Assembly: GCA_013365325.1 (NCBI GenBank) | Contig: JABVXV010000100.1 | Location: 62,001-126,000, forward strand | Source: Dipetalonema caudispina | Taxonomy: Eukaryota > Nematoda > Chromadorea > Rhabditida > Onchocercidae | Direction of reading: 5' to 3' | DNA length: 64,000 nt | Shown: piece after piece, positions 34,807 to 49,400 of the stretch | How the letters are laid out: every line of letters begins with the position of its first letter | How positions within the stretch are numbered: position 1 is the stretch's first letter | Notes under the pieces: generated by a model | Seen by the model: the letters and a program-made list of their open reading frames with translations, nothing else | Database searches by the model: none | Told to the model about the DNA's origin: nothing | Program-made: the position numbers and the translations under genes

Positions 34807-36888
34807 TTTTCAAACAGACAGTAATTTCATATCATATTATAAAAAATAATCTAAACGAGAAACTAATATCCAAGTATAACATGTGATGCATGACAGTTTT
34901 ATCAACATGAGGAGAATCCGGGAAAGAAGTATTCATAGCAGTCTTGAAGCGGAAACTCCACCTGCATTATCAAGGCATTAAAAGACCCCAAAACTTGTCT
35001 AAATTTACATGATGCAATGCCTTGAAAAAAATAAAATTAGTAGCAACTAAAGAATTCAGAATCCTTCTGTATGTTCCGCAGATATTATAAAGCCTACTTC
35101 ATCTTCACACCAAATTTACGAGTTTTGCTTCCACAATACTTCTATATTTTAACTTACTACTTTGTGTTACTAAGGATGGCAAGTGCTACAGGGAATTCCT
35201 CGAAATCATCGTAGCTCGGAGGATATCATCAGCTCTAGACAGATAGCACTTAATGTGATTCTGGAGAAATGGCATCGATAAAGCAAGACAAGACCTCCGA
35301 CAACCAACAATTTTTTGCTAATCCTTCTTCAGAGCTCTTACAAATTGGCTAATTCCATCAACTTTTAATTCCAATGCATTCCAAAAATGCCGCTTCAAAT
35401 TCTGATTCGAAATCGAATTAGGTAATTTTTTGAGAAAGGTGAATTCCTTTCCAATATTACGAAAGCTTTTTAAAATTATCAATTACAACTTTACTTGAAT
35501 GCAATTCCAGACAAACAAAAAAGATCACAGGAACGAATGAAATTAATGGTAAGGCAAACAGAATGATATTTGACAATCATTAATAATCATCATGGATTAT
35601 TATTTGTAATGATTAGACCAAATTATTCATCAAAAAAATAAACTCAATTTTTTATTCCTTCCTTGTATAAGAACGATGATCAATGGATAGACTTCTCTTT
35701 AATATTTCAGATCATACGGTATTTTCGTTTTGCAATATTACATTCATCAGCTAAAATCGTGGTTTTCATGGAGTTCACACGAAAAGCTACATGGTTAATT
35801 GTATCCAATAAAATCATGAACTGCACAAAGTTTTATTATAATAAAGAAAACTCAGAAAAGACTAGAAGACAAGGGACCATAACATTTCAATTGCTGCCGT
35901 TTATGTATTCTTTGAAGAAAAAAGAAGCCGGATAACAAGAATACAGTAACTGTTCGTCCTAGGATCTCTGAAATTTTTGCATGACAATGTCTAACATTAG
36001 AAAATGACGGGAAATGGAAGGCTATAGTGATAATAATACGAAGAAAAACGAGATATAGTTCGCGAACGGAATCCTCAACATGCAACCATAAAAATAAGAA
36101 AGAAATGTAAAGGAAGACATTTTTCCACTGGAAACAGTGAAAAAATGAAGAAAGTCCACTTAACACATCGCAATATCATCACAGCTTCATAAACAAAGAA
36201 ACAAATTACACTGAGTATCATTCATCTAACATAAAATTTGAAATCCGGCTCCCATATTCTAACTCCACAGAATCGAATGACAGGCACAATCTTTTCGTAT
36301 TACTTTATAAAATTTAATCCATACTGATATAGTATGTAACAGAAACATGTCAACATGAATTCACGAGTGTACGCCATCACTTGCTGGTAAAGCTATGAAC
36401 TAGTTAACTTAGCTTTAATAATTCGTTATAGCAGCATTCAAAAATGATGCTTAGACTTTCCTAATAGTGAGTGGCGCAAAAAATCAACCTCTAACCCATC
36501 AATACTTTTACGGTCAAACATTTGCGCAATATTAGCGGTGGTGTATTTGACTTGCACCTAGATCATCCAGATTAAAATATATGATGGAGATAGAAAGAGA
36601 GAGAGAGAGATAAATATGGCCGGTTCAGTAAAACTAAACGACACTAAGCAAAAGAATGAAAAAACCCTAACTGTAATATGAATGAGCTTTGAACTAGTGC
36701 GCTTCAAAATGATCGTTGGAATAGTTTTGTATTAAGGCTTATTTAATGACAATGAAATTATTCCAACATCTTCCAGCTTCAAGCAAATTCATCGAAAATT
36801 CGAAAATTTCAAATAGCTAAACAAACAATCCATACTTCTAAGTATTTTTTAGAAGTTGGTATTCTGATATGACTTTCATTCGACAAGT
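34807..36888. other. Intergenic between ERG28-like start and PSME4 3' end
   Basis: About 2.1 kb. It includes a short GA microsatellite at about 36590-36611. Overlapping ORFs at 35663-35935 (plus) and 35852-36166 (minus) have no similarity or splice support. The erg-28 promoter should be here. Confidence 0.5.
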
Positions 36889-39800
36889 TCAGACGTAGTA
36901 ATTGGGTGAAACGAACAGATCTGTCAAGATAGAAAGCTGATCTTCGCTAAATTGCATCTTATGTTCATGCCAACTATCTTGATGAGTACGCTTGAATTCG
37001 CTCAATGCTTTTTTCACCGTACCCTAAAATAATCTTTCTTTAATTGTTAGGATGATTAACATGTGAAGTATGAGCTCCTCTGTCCAAAAACTATCTCATC
37101 CTTTTTTATTTTATGATTATAATTAAATTCAAGAACCCTGCATTATCAGGTTTTTTATTCCAAGCCAGCTGACGGCCAATAAATTCAAACAAGCAAATTA
37201 TGTGGCTCTCGATGTAAATGCAAGTGTCATTTCGACAGAATAAATTTAAAGAATCTTGTTTCCAGAGCAGCTCAAAAATTGTTCAAATAGCAATAATATT
37301 AGCAAAGATTGCATCACATTTCACTTGCATGTGGCGAAGGGCTTCTCTAAATCAAACCATTACAAAAATCAAGAGCTAAGACTAATTTTTAGTCGTTCGG
37401 TTTGAAGAAATGTTTTGTCATATTTTTCAAGATTTGAAAAAGAGCAAAAAAGCTTACTTGCATAGGTTGTTTATCGCAAGTATGACGGCAAAGTTGCATT
37501 AGAATTTTTGGTAAGAAGGATGGAACAGTATATGGAAATGCTTGAACAACAGCAGAAAGGGCCAAGACGCCGGCATGTCGTTTAGTACCATTTTCCTCCC
37601 GAGACCATTCGTAAAATCTCTCCTGAAGACTTCATTTTGCTCAAATCATAGAGTTATTTTTCGATTGTTTGATACGTTTGCTAATATGACAGATCGTTGT
37701 TACCCACACAACGAATTCATTTAGTATTTTTCAACTTGTTTATAGCTTCTGCTCTATTATAACTTAACGTTCAGGTAGGCAAAATAACACTTGCAAATAT
37801 ACAACTTACAATAATCAAATGGTCTACATCGAAGAAATGACAGTGAATAAGACCCGACAATGTTGTAGCAGCAGCTTCACGCACTTCGAACTTGGGATCA
37901 AGTATCATGGAACAAAGTATAGCTTGTAATAATGGGCGATGATGCAGGAAAAGGAAGAAATTGGAGAAAACAGCAACTTGCAAATACTTTAATAGCGAAA
38001 CTTTCGGCTTCCACCATGAAACAGCAGATGAAGCTAACTGCAATCGGAAAAGTCATGCGGGATCAATCAACTATCAATATATACGTTACCTAAATTATCA
38101 AGCGATTGATTCCACTCCCGCCATTAGGAATAATGTATTTTGAGCAGTAGTCAGGAAGCAATACTAGAAGTGTACTGCACTATCAGATGATATCGAACAA
38201 TTACTTACTTTATTCTACAGTGTATGTCGTAAACTTAACTAATCATAACGATTCCTACGACTCAACTCTCACCCAAAACATAAAATTAGTTGTTAGGACT
38301 AAATACTTGTAGTCATGAGGACATGACGACTGACCTCTTTAACGCCACATAAAACCATTTCTACATTCTTCGCCACAATCAATGTTTGTGACATCCCTTG
38401 GCGCAGCTGATCATGGCAACTATTTTTCAATTCCTCGTCGCTGAAACGAAATTTGAAGTAACAAAAATAATTTTTTACCATAACTCCATCCTACAGTAGT
38501 CAAATTACCTATTTTGCTCATCAGCTCAATAAGGCTGTTGAGCTGTCGGTGGTTTCCGATGCTAAAGGGTCTTTAAAAGCTGCGGATATTTTTCCGATTT
38601 GAATGAAACTTGCAGGAATGCTTTCCGTCTGTTTTGATACCCCAGGTTAGACGTAGTCATTAAGCAACAGTAGTTTCCTAACAAATAAGTGAAATACCTT
38701 GTTTCATTTTCAAAATGTATGAGCAAAGGCAAAACGTTGAAAATAGCAGGCGGTAGGGCAGTGAACGAGTGCACCCAATGTGCATTTAAATAATTCAACG
38801 CACACTTAAATGTCATGATTGCCTGAAAGTGATAGCAAATTAAATGAACTATTAATTTCTTCCTGATAATCCACTGAAAAGAGCCATTTCCTGAAAACTG
38901 CGAAATATAGGACTAACAGAGAAGTCCTTCCTCATGACTGAATTCCTTCAGTTTCTTTAATTACGACAGAATTGCTCAATATCTTTTCAAGAAAAAAAAC
39001 TAGCACACTTTTTTCCGACCGTTGCCTTCACCATTAATAATATCCATGGTGCCATCCATACAAACATCATCCATTTCATCGCCATCTCGTTTTGCAATAG
39101 CAACTTCAGACCACAAAAGTTCTAACTGCAATAAGAAGGACAAAATAGATAGCAGCAGTGCTTGGTTAATCAATCTCTGGAATAGCTCCCTAATTTAATT
39201 TTATGGTAGATTTGCATATACTTCAAAGTAGAAATCAAACGCTTGCGATTATGTCAGTGAAGATAACAATGTGCCTTACGTTTTGCCGTTGCCTTTGATA
39301 TATATTTTTACAACTACAAATATCGTTTGAAATACCCATCAAAAAATTGATTCCTTTTTACAAAAAGGAAAACTTGTAAATTTAAGTTTCGATAATTCTT
39401 TCTTCCCAATCCAAGTTTTCACTAATGCTTGCGCTCAAAACGCTTCCAGATAAAATCTAAATACTTTGTCCAGATAAAAAAGTTTGCTAAAAAAGCGCTG
39501 TAGTATTAATCTACATGCCAGCAAGAATAACAAAAAATTCTATTAAAGTATACTTTTGTATTGATTTTGCCCATTGCATCGTCAATTTTCATCGGATGAA
39601 ATTTCTTCGGGATTCGTGGATCAATGTATAAATGAGTCAGATCGAACCATACAATAGTAGCAATACTCGAGCCAATACGTTCACGTAAATTCTGATATGA
39701 TTCTTCCATAGTTTCCACACATTTTTGAAACAGCTGATTCCATAGTTCCGTTACCCGCCATTCACATTGATTTAAAGCACCTTGAACAAAATACATTCGC

Positions 39801-42800
39801 CTGAAAAGAAAATGATTTTGGCAAATCGCATGCCTCAAACAAGATACTGTCAATTTATATCGGATTTACATGAAAAATAAAATTAAACCAAATTTTTCTG
39901 AAAAAAGCAGGATGAAACTGATTATCCTATCCATATGTAAATTGCTAAACACTAATTACAATGAGTAGCAGAACTTCTGTATGAATTTAATGGAAGAATT
40001 TAGAGAGTTTCTCTTATTTGATCACGTCTGGCATGCGGTTCTGGTAAAACGATGCTGGAATGGACAAACAACCTTAATCTCGACACTGCAAGCTCACTGT
40101 TCAATGTGATGTGCTATCTAATTTTCTTTTTGTAGAAATTTACTTCCTCAATTCTCAACTTACTTTTCGCACAATGATGTTAATAATAGCATAAGCATGT
40201 ATATTCCATATATTGGACCTATTCAGATGCATCAACTAGCAAAAAAATTTTCTATCAATGTAAAACTCAATTTTCTCCAATAAAACTAAAAATATCCGTT
40301 CCAATTTGATTGAAAGGAAGTGCAAACACTTGGTAATTCAATCTTTCAACTATTCTTCCACAGACCGAGTTGGACAAATTAAATGTATTCATTCCCAATC
40401 TAATTAATAAGGAATTATACAAATACGAATGGTGAAAAAAGTCCGTACGTAGTAGCATGAAAGCTGCTGTCCGTTGGCTTCATGCACAGTTCAAAAAGCA
40501 TTTCAATAAACCATGAAAGCGCTTTCGGATCAACTGAACCGAAAACCGTCGCGATTGCTGTTCCCCAATTCTTGACATTTTCAGTTTTTACTGTTTCCAA
40601 GCAATTGCTTATGAGAGGTTTAAGCCATTCCGACATTGCTGAAATCTTCTCGAACGTCCAAAGTTTACTGCCGTTCAACAGTCCGGCAACCATTTCCGAT
40701 GCTAATCGTTGCTCGCCTTCCTAAAAACTTGGTCTATGAAATTAGGAAAAATAGTATTCAAAGTTCATTCCTACACCTTTTCCCGAATAAGAAGATAAAA
40801 TAGAACATTTATTTTAGTATAGACCCATAAGCCGCGGTAAATTTAGCATATCGGGAAAAATTTCGAATATATATCATTCTTATTACCAACTTGAAACATG
40901 GAAAATAAGGAAAGTAAAGTGCGTAACCTTATCACTTGCAAGCAAAATTTCCAAGTGTTTCTTAAAAATTGGAAGCAGAAGGTCGTTATAGTTCCGAAAT
41001 ATGCCCTGAAAAAGCAATTTCTTCTTTTACTGAAAAAAACTAAGAATACGCATCGTTTTCTAATCTCACTCGTAATGTTCTGAAAAATCCGATTCTAAAC
41101 AGCAATAAAAATTACTGAATATGATTACCGAAATATTGAGGGAATCTTAATAATGCATGGAAAGGGAAAACAGTTACTTTAAGGTCATCTCGAAATAATC
41201 CACTGGCGACTGATCACGGAATGATCTTCAAATTCTAAATACGCCGATAAAGGAGCCTTTATAAAGAGAATCAGTATCAGCTATCAAAAGCTTCCGTCAC
41301 TATTTACAATGTCCCTAGTGGTTCACTAACAATGCTTCCAGCAAATATACAAATTCCTTCAAAGCACAAGCAATACTAATTTTCTTTAATAAAAGAAGCA
41401 GCAATAAAACTGACGTAAAATAAACCGAACGCAATGGCATCGAATGCTTCTTCACCCTTCTTCTCCTCAACACTCATGTATTGACGAAATTTTTCCCCAA
41501 ATTCATCATCACAGAATGTTTCTACTACGAAACGTTCAGTTTCATTTAATTCTTCCAATTTACGATTAATCGCTTCTTGTTCATTTGCTGGCGCGTATAC
41601 TTTCAAAACTCTTCAAATAATCCAATCATGAATTCGATTAAATAAAAATAGTTTAATCGTTCTGTTCGTATTTCCAAATGAATATTTCGAAACAGTATTA
41701 ATGGAAGCACAGATAACAGTTGCTATTCCATTAAACTGATCAAAAAAAAACCTTGATTTCTTAAATTTTAAAAAAGGTAAAGCATCGATTTGAAGAATAC
41801 TGCGATAAATCAGAATATGAACATGAAGAATTAAAAAATCTATTCTAGACCTTTTTTTCTACAAAACTTGCAGAAAATGACGGGATTCTCAAAATATATA
41901 TTACTGCCTTTCCCAACCTTTAACACTTCGACAATTAAAGGAATTTTTGGAAAAGACTAATAGTAAAACTCACTTTGGCCAAGTATAGAAGCCCCAATGA
42001 GTTTTGCTGAAAAACACCGTAGCATTCCAATCCTTTGCCGTCCGTGGTAACTTTTCCTTGTTATACATTGTTATTATATTGTCCATTCGAAAGCCATATT
42101 TTATGGGCCAGTCTGCACCAGGACCAATATTTTCTTCCTGTAAACGCAAGAAAGAAGAAAGTTGACTATAACAAATAAATTTCGAAAATTAAAATTATAT
42201 TAGCTTGTCTTCGCTTGAGTTGAAAATGGTTTTTTACTCTACTAAATAATCAACCATCGTGCTTAGGCCAAACTGAACTGTCATCAAGACTGATCAAATT
42301 TTAAGCGCGATATTTGCGCGCAACTAAGGTAGGACCGCATATTAATACCTATCTCATCTGTCTTATATAAACCATTATAAAGGTGCAAAGATTCTCCATA
42401 TTCTATTAAATAATATAGTTATTACTTTAATTGGATTTTCGAAAGGTATTTTTACGGCTTGAGGTTTCGTAATACGTAACCAGGCAGCTATCAATCCAGT
42501 TGCCATGCGTCTCGTTTTAACAGTGTCGTTCACAAGTAACCGTACAAACAATCTAGAAACAAAGACAATGTTTGAACTATGCTGATATGATTTTTAAGCA
42601 ATAATAATGGAAATCATCTTTCGACAAACTGTTTTAGTTAAACTTATTAAGCCATCTTTTTTAAAATAATTTGATATAGATAAAAATATCGTTAAATAAA
42701 TGGTACCAGCATGCTTCCACCTATCAAATAATATCAACGGAGGAAGCGTGAAGACAATTTTGAAGAAGTAAAAATCATAGTGCTTTAAAGTACGGAACAA

Positions 42801-45800
42801 AACGATACAACGTAAAAATTATTTATCAAAGTATCCTATATATAAGCTCTAAATATCTTATGCATGACTCAAACGACCAGCCAAGTTCTGGAAAACTCAC
42901 TTAACAGCATCTGGTGGAAAAGGCATATCTCGTCTGATGAGTAATGAAAGCAAAGATTGTGCCATATCAACATGTCGCCAATGAAGATTTGCATCCGTAC
43001 TGAGTGCAACCAAACGATCACAAAGCGAGTAATACAATCTGTAAAAACATTTAGAGAATTCAAAGACGAACTGATTCCAAATTGACTACCGTGTAAAATT
43101 GATTGCGTTAAATGCTATGAAACATAATTGAAGTACTTCAGTAAAACCAATGATACGTTTCATGCAGTTAATTTTGCCATCATATGAGCTGCTAATAACT
43201 GTGCATCTCTTAAAAATACACTAACTCACCAACTATCTCTAAAATCTCTATGTCCCCTTAAATTCTAAACATTATTAAATAACAACTTAGCGTTATTTTA
43301 TTGTTTTTAATAATAACCGATTGTGAAATTACTTTTCTTTTTGCTCGCACGCAATATTCTCTCTTCTAATAGCAGCCTCAATCTCTTCAGCAGTAGGCAG
43401 TGGCCATGCCGGTTGATGTATATTTTCACCACCGCCTGCAGCATACAGTTCTCGCGCAGCAGCAACTGGTTCATCCGGCAACTAAAATTCGCAATTATAA
43501 GCAAAAAGTAAGGCAGAAGTCCAGCTCTAAGATAATCTGACAGTTGAATTTTCACTACTTTTGTTGTAAGGAATAAATGATGTCATATATCACTGAACTT
43601 GATCATTTATAAAGTAACAGCTGGTATACTGGACAATTATGAGTTCGTAACAAGAGTAAATCAAGTGGCGTATTATCTCTGGCTTGCTCGATATTACGGA
43701 GAAAAAGTTATCTTTCGCGAAAGAGCATAAATTACTTCTGCCCGTTAACATTTAGAAAAACTCCACATTAAAAAAAATGCAATAAATGAATCACCCAAAA
43801 GTTAATCTGGAATGATTCGAAATTATCGACAAGAGTGTTCTGAGCCAATTCCAAAAGACCAATTACAGAAGGCTTTTCAGAATGCTGCGCTTCAATAAGT
43901 GCTGGCCAAACCCGCAACAATGTACTCCAATTTTGTCGGACACAAATGGCCAATCTCTTACCGTTTAGAAGCATATATAATGCACCCTGTAAAACGATGA
44001 CAAAAACATCCAAAATTTTACTTTATAGCCAATTTAATTGTGAATAAAATGTTCAAATGCTATCTTGAGTCTCATTTGACCTGCAATAGAAGTACTGTCC
44101 CTTCAAAGAACGAATTGTTAGATTAATAATTACAGCGCATTTCCGATGGTGACATAACTTCATATAACATATAGCTACACGGGATTGTATGCTCTCAAAA
44201 AGAACACAAATACCAGCTATTAAATTAATCCCTCTAACCTATCTACCTCCTGGTTAGATTGCTCATAGATCGAGGAATCTCGTACTCGCCATCATAAAGG
44301 CTGCAAAATGTTGTCATTTGTAAAAATAATTATCACTTTGAACTGCTCATGGGATATATCGGGTGATTCCTTGAGAAAAGCGAGTATGTCATCGAGCACA
44401 AGTAGATATGAATAAGGAAATGTCTGAACGCAGCCGTCTAATATTCTCTGGGCATCAATTCGCGTCTGAAGCATATCATCCTAATTCATATCGGCAAATT
44501 ATAATCAATGTTTTCTTTAATTTATCCCTCCCAAAACATTCATGTCTATTCGAAAAATATGCGAACTTCAATTTATATTGTTTGTCATATCTTATTAATA
44601 CTGTTCATTATTCAATCATAAATTCATAAAAATAGCGAAACATACAGCGCTGTATAGACTTGTACCCAATCGCACTAGCAATTTCATTATTTCCAAATGC
44701 TGCGCGGTAAAATAATATCCGGAACGTGTCAGTGTTCGCTTCTATAATTTGATTATTACAACAATCTTTCTATTGGAATCCAAAATTTGATGAGAACGTC
44801 TAATAATACTTTGTAGTATATAGAATGGATCGTTTTCAAGTTAATTCAATAATTCATAATTTCTAACGCTAACATGATGCTGCAGCATAAGGTATTCGGT
44901 AGTGACCAGATCTATGTTTGCTTTGTTACCTTGTACCGTATCTCCAACAATTCTTTTCGATAATATATAATTTTGATTTTGCAAATCGAATTTCGCCTGA
45001 AATGTATTGCATTTTACCATTATTATTAGAAATCAGTAACACGGACTGAAAACGAAGGCTTTTAAAGATCCAAATGAACAAAAACGATCGAGAATTTAGT
45101 AAATCGACGAAAAAGTTTACAGCAGCATTTGAGTTAGTTCGGACAAATAAATCTGTATTCGAATTTGATTTGCAGAAGTTTCGCACGAATATATTAGTTA
45201 ACCTTAGTTTAAAGAAAAAATAGACGCTACTTTCAAATATCCTAGTTTCAATCATGTATGTATTTACCAATTTTAGCAAGGTCCGAAAGTTCTCACGGCT
45301 TTTAGGCGATAAAGCCAAACAATAGAGAGAACCGATCATCTTTCCAAAATTGCGAAACACAGCCGAACTTCCAGACTTTTTTCCAAGTATACCTATTACT
45401 ATGATTTATTAAACAAAATAAACTAACTCGATCAATTCCACGCTGAAAAACGAGAATATGCAAAATTTTGCACACAGCAGACAAAGATTTCGTATCATTT
45501 TCTCGATTTTGTACCAAATATTCCGCAACACTTTTTACTCGTTTCAATACAAAATCTCGTACATTCGTCCCCTTGTACGTCATTTCTGTAAAGTCAGTGG
45601 AATATCTTTGCAAGTCATAATGATGAGTTGAGCATTTACCAGTGACAAACAACGCCAAGATTACAGTTTTCAAGTTATTGGTATAAGTTATAGCACAACA
45701 TCAAGCTTCATTCTTATAAGTAACATTAGATGTAAATACCTTTTATATAACTTGGAGCAGCGACAAACTGAAAAGGATAGACCTTCACTGGTGAATCCGT

Positions 45801-46427
45801 CAATGGTATTAACTTTCCACCAAGAGGTGGTATTGCAGCTGATGCACCAGCCAAGCAACTACCAACTATTTCCAAAGATTTCAGCATTTCCGTCCTGAAA
45901 TTTACCTACAAATTTAGAATATAAGTTGGGAAAGATATAAATTCCAGATCAGTCAGGATTTCATTAGAGTATTTCCATACCAAAACATTACACTTATTCT
46001 TTCCAGAATTCTTTCTATCTCAGAGTAAGAAATGCTTAGATAAAAGAAACATGAATCAACGAATGTACAGCAGAAAATAAAAAATAAAAAAGAGAGAGCA
46101 AATAAATAATGTGAAAGAAGGACCTACTTGGAAAGGGAATCAGCATTTCCCAATTTTTCTAGCTCAGGATAGAAAAACTCGTCGAGCACATCGTATGCCA
46201 GCTGAAACTCCTCTTCGGTTGGTACATGCCATTTCAATTGGAAAGTTTTTTTGTCCGTTACTTTTGCCCAATCCTGAAAAAAACAGACATCTGATGCTTT
46301 GAACCAAGCATGGAACTGAATATTTATTTTTATTAGACGAATGATCTTCTAAAATTCAAACTCAGTTCTTACTCCTACTCCTAAAATCGTCTAAGACGTG
46401 CACTGCAAATACAGAACAAAAATCCAA

Positions 46428-46459
<32 letters not shown>

Positions 46460-49400
46460 CTTAAGTGATGAAGTCAGCTGATTTATGGAAAAAAGAAAAG
46501 AAAAACAATAAAACGAACTCTTATGGGAAGGTATTTCTCGAAAGGTTGATCAAGTTTCTCACGTCTTTGCTCGCTAGTATCAGTGTATATGCTTGTTAAA
46601 CCCGTTAACATGCATTCCAATGCACTGCACGATAGCTGTAATTTAAGCTTTTGCAACTTTGCTCATTTTCAAATGATGTATGTATTTAATGTGTCTCGTG
46701 CTCTCTTTCTCATACACCCAAATACATAAGGAAAGCTTCTAAGGATGAAGGAATTTGAATTTTTCCTTCACTGACTAAACTTCACAAAGAGATATTTTAC
46801 TACCAGTATAGTGTTACTCTTTCCATATTATCTTTTTGCAGCCACAACTTTACTTGAACTCCTTCCAACAGTCATTTACAAGACACTGCAGACTATTTAG
46901 ATGACTCATGAAAAAACGAAACGTTTCAAAATTCCGGAGAACTTATTTTTTTTTTTCATAATCATTTTTCTTAGAATTAAAGTATGAAAGAAAAAACGAA
47001 ATCACCTCACATGCCGTACGACATGTTAAAGGCACTATCATTCGCAAGAGCCTTAACATTTTCTTCTTGTGTGATACAATATGCATTCCTGACACTCTAA
47101 AGAGTTGTGAGGCTAAAACAATATACCATACCATCGTGGAGTCCAATTCTTCCTCCTCGTATGTCTCTTCTGGAAACAAAAGATTGCAGTTCAGTAAGAG
47201 AAATCCATCAAACTCTATCGCTTCAGAAAAAGTTTCAGAAATGAATAAACAGAAATCCATACATGTCAATCTATATAATGTCTTCAGGTCACTCAGTCTA
47301 TTCTACGATTTAATTAGATCTTAGCAAACCTCTCAATAATACGGAATGACAGCTATTAAAAGATCTATCCATCTCAAATACTAATGCACGATATGAGATC
47401 CACCACATTATTTGCACTCAGCAAGGAAGTGGGGAACTTCATCTGTTTTCAATAAGAAACCGAAAAAAAAATGAACATCAAAACAATCAAATGATGGAAT
47501 AAGTTTGATACATACCTGTTATGAGCGGAACCAATTTCTCTATGATCAGGTCCAAGAATAGATCTAGGGATTCCGGTGGGTTAGTCTGAAGAATTCATAA
47601 TTTAATGCTGTATGCAAGGCATTCCATGTACAAGAAAGTTTTTCATTATATACATTTTAATTTTGGTCAACACTAGAAAACATATAGTGAAGATTCCGAT
47701 ATGCCTCTCACTTCAGCCGATAAGTGAAAGACACACTGAATTTTGAGGGTTACAATTTGCCAATGAACTAAGAATTTCGACAAACGTTTCAAACTCGATC
47801 ATACAAAATTTACCTTAAAAAAGAAAAATAAATAAAATAAAATAAAATAGAGACAGAAATGACTTCTGCTGTACAAAAGCATGCAATAAATATACCCGAA
47901 CAGCGCAGAAAATCATTTCTGAAACGGTATCTGCAGCTAATCGGCTATCATACATGTTTGTCGAAATGAAATCATATAATTTATCAACGGCGATCTGAAA
48001 AATAAACCAAGTTGTTTTTAAAATAAAAGTTGATTTATTCGATTTGACAGCTAGCACTGACTGCTACCTTGAAACTCTAACGACAACAAGTTATCCAACT
48101 TAATGGTTGATCTTATAATACAAACAGCATACATAATGTAAAAAAGAAAAATGATTCTTAAACAATATTGCTACCAGGTTAAATGCTAATATCGTTGATG
48201 GTCATAGTTGTAGGATCTTAAGGTTCCAGCTAAACAACAAGTGCCAAATATTTCGGGAATTTTCATCAAACACTCACTTTATAAATTGGTGTACTACAGT
48301 TACCAAGGAGAGCACGGAATACGGAAAATATGCCTCGTTTTATCACCGTTTCTTCCACCGATAACTTGGACTGTGATTTAGCGCCCAATGAACCTTGTAC
48401 TGTAGTTACCGTCGGTGCGCCTCCCGTAAAAACGTGAATTATCTCTATCATCCTGTAAAAAATACAGGCTGTAGTGAAAGAGACATAAAGAAGATGCCAG
48501 ATATTGAATTGGTTATAAAAAAAGAAATGTAAAATTTAACTCACTTATCCAAAAGGTTTTCTACAATTGTTTCGAAATTTGCTGTTGCTGAACAGACTTC
48601 CTGCTCTTCTTCTGTTAAATCATCGCGCACATGAATAGCTTCCGAGCAGTCAACAATGGGCACCAATGTTATCAGCAAATTTATAATCTGAAAAAAAAAG
48701 AAATAACACTTACAAGAAAACTTTGCAATGCTAAAATTTACTACATTGTTCTCGGGAAGTGTTCTTTTCAATTAACCAGTCAGTTTGGTGTAATATTTTC
48801 GGCAAATCATCAAACAGCACCCTCACGCGATAATTACGGGATCCTTAGTACAATAAACCAAATCAAATTATATGGTTTAAGACTTGGATAAAGTCTCCTA
48901 CCTCTTTGGGATGAATTCAGATGCCAGTTACCAGAGTATGACCTACCCCATTCGTTAGTTTAGTGAATAGTTTTCCGTGCATAATTTCACAATTTTTATC
49001 TTTAACTTATTTATCGTCAATAGATATGTTTATCTTCAATGAAAAGAAAAAACTCTGATTTTATTTGGAGTCATTTCGCACTCCCCTATTTTTGATAGAC
49101 TGGAAAATCACTGGATATCTTCAATTATTCAGTCAATGAACATATCAAGGAATGAACATATCAAGAATTGAACAAACCTGAAATGTGAGCAGCATTTTTG
49201 AGATATCATTGGCATCCAAACCGGGTAAAACTGAATTAAGAAGTGCAATGGCATGACTGCGATACGGTTTATCGGAAAGTTCTTCCATTGTATGTAGCGC
49301 GCCACGTTTGCGATTGCCCAAATTAGAATCATCACGAACTAGTGTAACGCAAACTGCTATTAGCGCGTTCATGGACTGCACCAGACGATGAGGTTCAACT

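Noticed and set aside
34908..34979. Short plus-strand ORF starting MRRIRERS
   Set aside because: 24 codons, no donor and no similarity; it sits in ordinary intergenic DNA.
35663..36166. Overlapping 90- and 104-codon ORFs on opposite strands
   Set aside because: No family resemblance and no splice signals; expected by chance in intergenic DNA.
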